Assembly: GCF_030253575.1 (NCBI RefSeq)
Contig: NC_080559.1
Span: 30,158,501-30,222,500, forward strand
Reading direction: 5' to 3'
Origin: Rhododendron vialii
Lineage: Eukaryota > Streptophyta > Magnoliopsida > Ericales > Ericaceae
DNA length: 64,000 nt
This document shows, one piece after another, positions 57,604-64,000 of this stretch (position 1 is its first letter; each line of letters opens with the position of its first letter). The notes under the pieces were generated by a model, which saw nothing but the letters and a program-made list of their open reading frames with translations, was not told where the DNA came from and searched no databases. Made by a program: the position numbers and the translations under genes.

Positions 57604-59370
57604 CTACACATCTGAATCTTCAACTTCAGTGCTCACCACAAAGCTGGGAAATGCTAAAGTTATGTCCCTGGAAAAAAACGAAATGAAAACGAAGCATGAC
57701 AAGGGAAATCAATATTGCTGACAGGTGTAAATCATGATCCACTGATTCAAAAGTCCCAACACGATCATTTGTCGGGGAAAAACCTTGACAGTTGGCTTAA
57801 ACATCAAGAGGAAGAGGCCAATTAGAGACAGAGAGTAAACAAAAACAAGTTTTTAAAAGATAATGCAATGAATCACAATAGCAAATCCAAATCGTTGAAA
57901 TTCACTGATTATAAGCTAGCAATGAAATCGCTACTCACTTTAGATACGGAAGAGTCATGTTCTTGATCAGAGACGGATTCTTTGATACAAACTCTTTCCA
58001 CTCCTCTTGATCGATCTGCCCATCACCTTTTGCATCTGCATCATTGAATGTCTGTGGCAAAAGACCATCTTAGGATCATCCAGTGTAAAAACCATGAAAG
58101 GGGAGGGGGGAAACGAGGCAGAATTATAGTGGTACCTTATCCACAATCAATTCAACAATGTCATCCGAAAGAACGATATCAGATTCATGTAAGAGTGCCA
58201 ACACCATCTCCTTCAACTGCCACATACCACACAACTATTGGCATCACATAAAGATAAGGCGCCTAAGTTAGCAAAAGTGCAAACTCCCTCTCTTCAAATG
58301 TACGAAAGAATATCTGAATTACTGTGCGATGTAAAGCAATGAAATGAAACAAGGAAGATACAGTTCGCAATACTTGCCTCATCTCGCTCAATAAACCCAG
58401 TGTGCTTTAGATCGTACAATCGGAATGCAACTGCAAATGAGTATCCTTAATTTAGAACAGAAACGGAAGACTTTTCTTGCAACAAATTTCAGGGTTAACC
58501 CACATGAAAGAAGTATCAAAGGAAACCATAACATAAAGGAACCTTACACGTAGTTTTGTCAGCTACTGATGCATTTGGATGAAAGACACCTAATGAACGA
58601 ACAAACTCTCCAAACTCAATAACCCCGTTGCGTTTGATATCAAACAAATCAAATATCTGCATACACAAGACATAGAGACTATACTAGTCAAAATAGGAAA
58701 CATAATCCAAGTGTAGACAAACAGAATGACATTCAGTACATCAGTAAACTTTTCACTTAATATTGAAAAAATGGAAGGAGCCGAAACAGACCCTGTCCGC
58801 AAAGAGATTCCTCTTATTTCTGTTCCTGAAGAGTGCGAGCTGGAACTCTTCCTGATGAAAAAATTGCGAAGTTGCAAAGAAAAAATTTATGAATATAATT
58901 TGTAAACATCACAAATTGACTAATTATTCATCTCAGTTGGTTAAATCAAACTTGTAAAAGAAATAGATTGATAGAAATAACCAACAGAAATCTCATGCCT
59001 ATAATGGACATACCTTGTGAATAAGCCCATCATTGATAATGGAACTGCTCAATTTTTTAAATAGCTCATACAAGGCCTCTACTTCACTCACGGTAACTGC
59101 AATATGAACGAAAATAAAATTGTTTTGATCGTCAGAACTTTGGATAGCTTACGATCCGATTTCAGATCAGTTGAACAAAGACTACATAGCAGAGAAAACG
59201 TCATTGTTCTTAACAAAAATTATGCAAATGGGTATCCAAGCAATTCGCCTTCGCTTTGAAAAGAATATGTTTGTGAGTAATGCATACTCACAAGGTGTTT
59301 CAGCCGCAAGAACTGTGGGCTCCTCGTATCCGGGTGTCCACCTAGTGTTCTTTGAGCATAAGCAGCCCAT
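57604..59370 (-). CDS. CBL: Calcineurin B-like calcium sensor (CBL4/CBL8 group)
   Basis: Eight exons: 59292-59370, 59014-59096, 58792-58851, 58548-58656, 58378-58430, 58136-58216, 57939-58051, 57604-57667. Lengths 79/83/60/109/53/81/113/64 give a 213-aa protein of standard CBL size. The N-terminus MGCLCSKN is a myristoylation signal (Gly2) with adjacent Cys3 and Cys5 for palmitoylation, implying membrane attachment. Four EF-hands follow: the odd first one ([20 protein letters not shown]), [32 protein letters not shown] and [15 protein letters not shown]. The C-terminal FPSF motif (LAFPSFVV, target of CIPK phosphorylation) is present. Family role: binds Ca2+ and recruits CIPK kinases to control ion transport. 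The MGC start and the [13 protein letters not shown] segment favour the SOS3/CBL4 side of the family; the exact orthologue is open. Intron 5 has a GC donor (GCAAGT). Confidence 0.96.
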
Positions 59371-60475
59371 TAAAGCATGTAGAGATTTTGTTGACAAGCT
59401 CTTCTTTCGTGCTAATGCATATAGTGAGAAACCCACCTGCCAATGCCAATCAACAAGAAAAGGTATTTACACAAATGAAAATTCTAGGAAACGCACCATT
59501 CTATTCGTGATTTGATTTTATTAACAGACACATAATATTTCAAGATTATATTACAGGATGTCAACTAAACGAAATCAAATCTGTTGCTCTTGTGCAGATA
59601 AAGTTCAAAAATCACATTGGGCAAAATGGACATCTGCAAATACTATTAAATGAACATCAGACAATAGTATCAAAATAACAAGATTTGAGATTGCCATGGA
59701 ATAGCTTTGTAGACGGATTATGCAGGACTGTAAAGGTATCTGAAAAGGCATGAAGACAATGGAATGAAGAAGCGTTTGTTTCGCCCATTAGTTTCCCTAC
59801 TACTTCCAAATTCCTCCGCAAATCCATGATCTAAACATGACGTAAAGAGGAACAGCTAAATCTTAATGGTCAAACTGCACGTAAGTATGAGTGTGTGTGT
59901 GACCTTGGCATGCAATCTCGTCAGGTGCAAACCTAATACACCTGCGGCCGGAGGAACTACAAAGGTGAAAAGAGAACAAGATTCTCGTATATGCTCCTGT
60001 CTAAGTAAGCAGAGCGATTTCCAATGAGTTGATTGGTGGATTGGTCTTGTTCTTGTACAAAAAAAGACAAGGAAACAAAAGTTGAACACACCCCCTTGCA
60101 AGTGTTAGGTCATACAAAAGATCCAATTCCTGAGGCATACAATGAGAAGAATGAGTTGATAGATGACTTTGACTTTCATTATCACCACAAACACAGCAAT
60201 CTGATGAAGCATTTCAGAAACTGTCATTATCCCTTGTTGCAAAGTAGTACCTTTGAACCAAACAAAAGCATTTTTTCTGCAACTGGCTTAGCCAGATTTA
60301 CATATGTGCAGCTCCCCATAGAGGTACACAATTTCTCTCCAATTACAAATATGTGGAGAATAGTTTGTGACTTTGTTCTACACTAATATTTCTGTTTCGA
60401 GAAAAATTTAACAAACCCTTTTTTTGGTAAGTTAATTTCCATTAAGAAAAAACAACCGAAACAGAACCAATGGCA
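59371..60475 (-). promoter_or_regulatory. CBL 5' UTR and upstream DNA
   Basis: A good acceptor (GATTGGCATTGGCAG, ending at 59437) lies 67 bases upstream of the ATG, so the leader is probably spliced. An in-frame extension upstream of the MGC start has no ATG of its own in that exon (it begins with GTG), which supports the MGC start. No other gene is seen. Confidence 0.5.
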
Positions 60476-60480
60476 TACCC

Positions 60481-60587
60481 TTGTAGAGCAACACAAAACA
60501 CAACCCCACATACATGTGGGGCCCACACGCACTAGTGTGTGGATCCTACATGCATGTGAGGGGTTGTGTTTGGATGGTTGTGTATCA
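60481..60587. mobile_element. Small foldback MITE, family F3, copy B
   Basis: Arms AACACAAAACACAACCCCAC and (right) GTGAGGGGTTGTGTTTGGAT are inverted, with GGGCCCACACGCACTAGTGT and CATGCATGTGAG in the middle as in copy A at 22359-22505. Confidence 0.82.
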
Positions 60588-60589
60588 AG

Positions 60590-62032
60590 ACTTTTTGGTA
60601 GACCAAACAACCAGTTACAAGCTAGCTAAGGAAGCAAGAAGCTATCCAAAGCAACTAGAGACCAAGACTGAAACAACACAACCTACTCATTCACATGAAA
60701 AACAGGAGGAATTCGCCAACTGACACAAATCAAAACGGTTTTCATCTGACTTCTACGCCTCCAAGAGATATTTAACAAACTTTTTTTATAAAGCATACAG
60801 AATTAACCCAATAGAGAGAGAGAGAGAGAGAGAGAGAGAACAAAAAGAAACAAGGAAAAATGAGAGACAAAAGAAGAAACAATAAACACAAGTGGAAGTC
60901 GTAATCAACTTGTACTGTCCATTTTGGTGGGCTAATTACCTATTAAAAAGTCATGACCACCTAAGACCCAGCCTTGTTTCCAAGGACTGCTTGTGAGTGG
61001 TCTCTGGACTATGATTATAACCTGTCTGAAACCCGATTATGTAGACCCGACGCACTTCTTCGTATGAGCCTCAGTACACATGAGGGAGGGTTTTCCGGCT
61101 CTGAGCCTCTGAGGTGGTCTGGATTTCCAACACCTCGGGAAACTGGTAGCAGGCAAAAGGGCTCAGAGAGCAGTGCAGGGGGGAATTGCGTGAATGACAA
61201 GACTGGCGTGAGACTTTATACAAGACACGGGCGGCTAATTTTATTCTCTTATACCTATAATGGGATCTGCGTTTGATCTTCGTACGTGAACATGTGCTTT
61301 TTAGCCGAACAACGTTAAATCTTTAACATCCTTGTACACTTTGCTCAATTATTTTATCCAATGATATTGGCTAGCGATTGCGTAACCATGCACGATTTAT
61401 AGCCTATCAAATAAAAAAAATTTGTATGACTTTTCCTAACTCCTAAAAAATTAGTATGTAAACAACTGGGGGACTGTAACTCGAGCATTAAAAAAAAGAA
61501 TATGCAATTCTGAGAATGAAAATAAATTAATTAATTAGTGAATCCAATTGGGATCAAATCTCATTCATTTACACAGTACCAAAGGAGAAACCTTAAAAGG
61601 AAAAAGCAGATGGATTGTTAGGCAATCTCATACACTCATTAGCTTTAATTAAGATTCAAAAGGACCATTAGTGATAAAAAATAAAAAAAAACTATTCATC
61701 TAACTATTGTAAACGAGAAAAACACAGGAGAATCGAGGCTGAAAGAAAGGGGACAAAGATTATTTTATTTTATTGCTATTGATTCGACAACGAAAGGGTA
61801 AAACAATAAAACCACAAAACTTTTCTTCTCAGAATTTTAAAGAGGGACATTGTTCTTTAGAAAACAAAAAGTACACAATTAGATCAACAACTGGGGATCA
61901 ACGAAGCACTAATCATTTGGTCTTACACAAGAAAAAAGGATAATTATTTTGCAAAAGAAAATTATGTCCCCATAATTGTTTTCCAAAAGGTAATTCTTGA
62001 ATGAGGTAAAAATTTGGCAAACTTAATCGCCC

Positions 62033-62035
<3 letters not shown>
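60590..62035. other. Intergenic or leader intron, no gene supported
   Basis: Contains a GA run at 60813-60839 and, at 60970-61275, a higher-GC segment with a 100-codon plus-strand frame (starts MFPRTACEWSLDYDYNLSET) that I do not recognise and that lacks splice or promoter context. Confidence 0.4.
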
Positions 62036-62074
<39 letters not shown>

Positions 62075-62160
62075 AAATGCAGAAACCTAAAAATGTGTAG
62101 AGAGAGAGAGGGGGGGGGGGGGGGGGGGGGGGTGGAAATGCAGAAACCTAAAAAAATAAG
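62036..62160. repeat. (GA)n tract, duplicated segment and 23-base G run
   Basis: A GA tract (62036-62071) is followed by GGGGAAATGCAGAAACCTAA, then a second short GA tract, an uninterrupted run of 23 G (62110-62132) and again GTGGAAATGCAGAAACCTAA. The unit was duplicated and its G run expanded. The length of the G run is error-prone in sequencing. Confidence 0.93.
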
Positions 62161-62432
62161 TATTTTTTCAGATGCTCTCAACAATCCTTAAGATCAGCCG
62201 ACAGAGGGATCTCGAATTATTAGAACTCAATTTATTAGAACAATACACAACACAAGCCATAAAAAATCTCCAGTTCATTAATAGCGAGAGCTTTTTCTCA
62301 GCGACGAAACAGAGCTTCCATGCACATCAGAGAACAAGAATTAAGAAACTAAACTGAAACCCAGAAAAGGGTAAAGAAAGTAAAGCAAGCATTTGGAACA
62401 AAAACCGCACTTCATTGATATACACAGAAAAG

Positions 62433-62436
<4 letters not shown>

Positions 62437-62508
<72 letters not shown>
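62437..62508. repeat. (GA)n microsatellite, ~36 units
   Basis: The longest dinucleotide run in the window. On the minus strand it lies just downstream of a donor-like GTCAGC at 62512, in the same arrangement as the GA tract behind the exon at 2895-3002. Confidence 0.97.
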
Positions 62509-62509
<1 letters not shown>

Positions 62510-62512
62510 GAC

Positions 62513-62590
62513 CTTTTCGGTGCGGCGAGCGATCCGGGGAAGGCTGGGATTGTTGATCTTTGCTTCGCTTTCTTGTGGGTTCTTTATATA
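62513..62590 (-). promoter_or_regulatory. TATA box and probable non-coding first exon (minus strand)
   Basis: TATATAAAG (plus 62582-62590) is followed 25-75 bases downstream by a GC-richer leader-like segment ending ACCGAAAAG|GTCAGC, a possible donor. It could be the first exon of the CBL gene (3.07-kb leader intron to the acceptor at 59437) or of an unannotated transcript. Confidence 0.45.
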
Positions 62591-62960
62591 TACTTGCAAT
62601 TCTACTTAATTACTATTGTTGACTGTATACTTGTTTTGTTTTCTAATAAGCTTTCGCTTTCTTCTCACCGTTTTGGCGCATTGTTTATCAGAAGACAGAC
62701 ACAGAGAGAGAGAGAGAGATACAGACTGTGAACTATCCTTCCAGCAATAGTCTTTTTGGTTTGGCATACGTCTGTACGACTGTACCCACGTATCCGTATT
62801 ACCCCCGGGATCCTGTAGGAAGGCGGAGCGTCTTGCAAGAATTATAATGCGGCGCAAATCTCATCAATTAATGATTCAAATTAAAAATACATCGCAGCCA
62901 TACATTGCCGAGTCCTGGATTCAAATTTGATAGAATTTGGCCTCAACTAATTTGTATGTT

Positions 62961-63130
62961 TGTTTTCCTTTATTTATAATCAAGCCAATTTGCACACCCG
63001 ACTAATTTTGATTCCTAAAGTTAGCTACCTTAAGATTTGAAATGTTTGGTCTCTGCGAGATTCGAACAGGTGACCTTATCGAAAACAATAGTATTAATTT
63101 TTCAATACCCACTTGACTAAACCCTTTGGA
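62961..63130 (-). mobile_element. tRNA-derived SINE, minus orientation
   Basis: Read on the minus strand it has a box A-like TTTAGTCAAGTGGGT, box B-like ACCTGTTCGAATCTCGC, and about 60 bases later AAATTAGTCGGGTGTGCAAA followed by an A-rich tail, matching the layout of plant SINEs with the shared 3' domain also found in the 38.6-39.4 kb array. Diverged; no target-site duplication seen. Confidence 0.65.
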
Positions 63131-63294
63131 ATTTAAATATATTTGTTTGCAATATGATTTTTATCATTTGTTTATAATAATAAAAAATTTATTAATCATT
63201 CATCTCAACAAAAGGAATCAGAAAAATATAAAAAAAAAATTTAACTGAAATGTAAAAAGTTCAAATCTTTCGAGTAAGATTTATGCTAAAACTA

Positions 63295-63360
63295 ATGCCA
63301 ATCGAATATCAATAAACACATTGTCAAATGTCGATCGAATATCAATAAACACATTGTCAG
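63295..63360. repeat. 34-bp tandem duplication
   Basis: 'ATCGAATATCAATAAACACA' plus TTGTCA occurs twice. Confidence 0.92.
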
Positions 63361-63484
63361 ACTTATTGCTGTATTTATGAGTTCCGATCTCATGTTTTAA
63401 ATTTCTATTTTCCCAACGTAGATATGCGTTCCCAAATTATATTAGTGGATGAGGAATAACATGAATGCTACATACATTACTTTT

Positions 63485-63640
63485 AAAACCGTCCGAACCG
63501 TCCTATTTGGTTTAGTTCTGCGGTTCTACGGCCAGGTTATGGTTCCAAAAAATAAGAACCGTTAATTTTGGTTCGGTTACTGGTTCTCAATTAAAGAACC
63601 GTGGTTAGAATCGAATCGAACCGTTTAGAACTAATATATA
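63485..63640. repeat. GGTTCGGTT/AACCGAACC-rich repeat
   Basis: Alternating direct and inverted 'GAACCG' and 'GGTTCGGTT' words over about 150 bases, a pattern often seen at ends of small plant DNA transposons. Ends not defined. The remaining sequence to 64000 shows no gene. Confidence 0.5.
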
Positions 63641-64000
63641 ATTATATAAAAATAAATATATGTGTAGAGATTGGTCTACTTTTTGAACATGGAAGAAGTT
63701 AATGTTGCTAATTTAAGCGATGTTTTGGGCATTGAAGTTGATGTTCTTTACTTCAAGACATACTACTATATTTTATATTTATAGTATAGGTTTAATTTTA
63801 GTCCTTTTTATAGTTTATGATATAGATTTAATTTTAGTCCTAAATATAATGGGTCATTAATGTTTTTCTGTCGTTGAATTGTAATTATTCCATAAGTGAT
63901 TTTGGCTACTTTATTGGTAGTTTTCGTTAATGTTTTTCGGTCAAGTGTCAAGTATTTTGTGAACCATATTGGGTTTTGATTCTTAATAAAATGTCTATTA

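Noticed and set aside
59371-59436. 22-residue N-terminal extension of the CBL protein
   Set aside because: It begins with GTG and would bury the MGC acylation signal.
42000-59500. Biosynthetic-type gene cluster of PME, DPP and CBL
   Set aside because: Unrelated functions, opposite strands, separate promoters and long spacers; ordinary neighbours.
62393-62731. 112-codon frame rich in Arg-Glu repeats
   Set aside because: Product of the (GA)n microsatellite, not a coding sequence.

Overview
This is nuclear DNA from a flowering plant, almost certainly a eudicot. The genes are split by many short GT-AG introns, their products belong to plant families (pectin methylesterase, CBL calcium sensor, BOBBER-type NudC protein), the space between genes is AT-rich, and there are plant-type SINEs, MITEs, a TRIM retrotransposon and a piece of plastid DNA. 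I cannot name the species. GA/CT microsatellites are unusually common, several of them at gene starts.

Five complete protein-coding genes can be built exon by exon: (1) a NudC/BOBBER1-like co-chaperone on the minus strand, 16734-21093, 6 exons, 293 aa; (2) a plant lipase-class-3-like alpha/beta hydrolase on the plus strand, 26585-28567, 3 exons, 390 aa; (3) a pectinesterase/pectinesterase-inhibitor precursor of the PME61/PME34 type on the plus strand, 42930-47284, 4 exons, 597 aa; (4) a dipeptidyl-peptidase-IV-family (S9B) serine peptidase on the minus strand, 49869-53851, 5 exons, 775 aa; (5) a dual-acylated calcineurin B-like calcium sensor on the minus strand, 57604-59370, 8 exons, 213 aa. 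A tRNA-Ala(CGC) lies just upstream of gene 1. There is also a convincing first exon with TATA box at 2895-3096 (minus; the rest of the gene is not found here), and a weaker possible exon at the left edge.

The rest, about three quarters of the window, is repeat-rich. 3.2-16.7 kb holds a LINE-like retrosequence, several foldback or TIR MITEs and hAT-like debris. 21.4-24.5 kb holds small MITEs and a full SINE with target-site duplication. 24.5-26.5 kb is a diverged tandem duplication in front of the hydrolase gene. 29.5-29.8 kb is plastid DNA (trnR-ACG pseudogene). 33.2-33.85 kb is a minisatellite. 33.9-35.9 kb holds a repeat family shared with 3.3-3.9 kb plus a foldback MITE. 38.6-39.4 kb is a tandem array containing SINE 3' ends. 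41.05-41.69 kb is a TRIM. The PME introns carry a Stowaway-like MITE and a second foldback element.

The genes are unrelated neighbours, not a cluster: the PME acts in the wall, the CBL at membranes in calcium signalling, and the peptidase, NudC protein and hydrolase are presumably intracellular housekeeping factors. I found no new multi-gene system. The most interesting items are structural: a foldback MITE family at three stages of decay (one copy almost a perfect palindrome), a SINE with an internally duplicated tRNA-like head, a minisatellite that ends in inverted copies, a fossil second stop-codon region behind the peptidase gene, and a possible 3-kb leader intron for the CBL gene.
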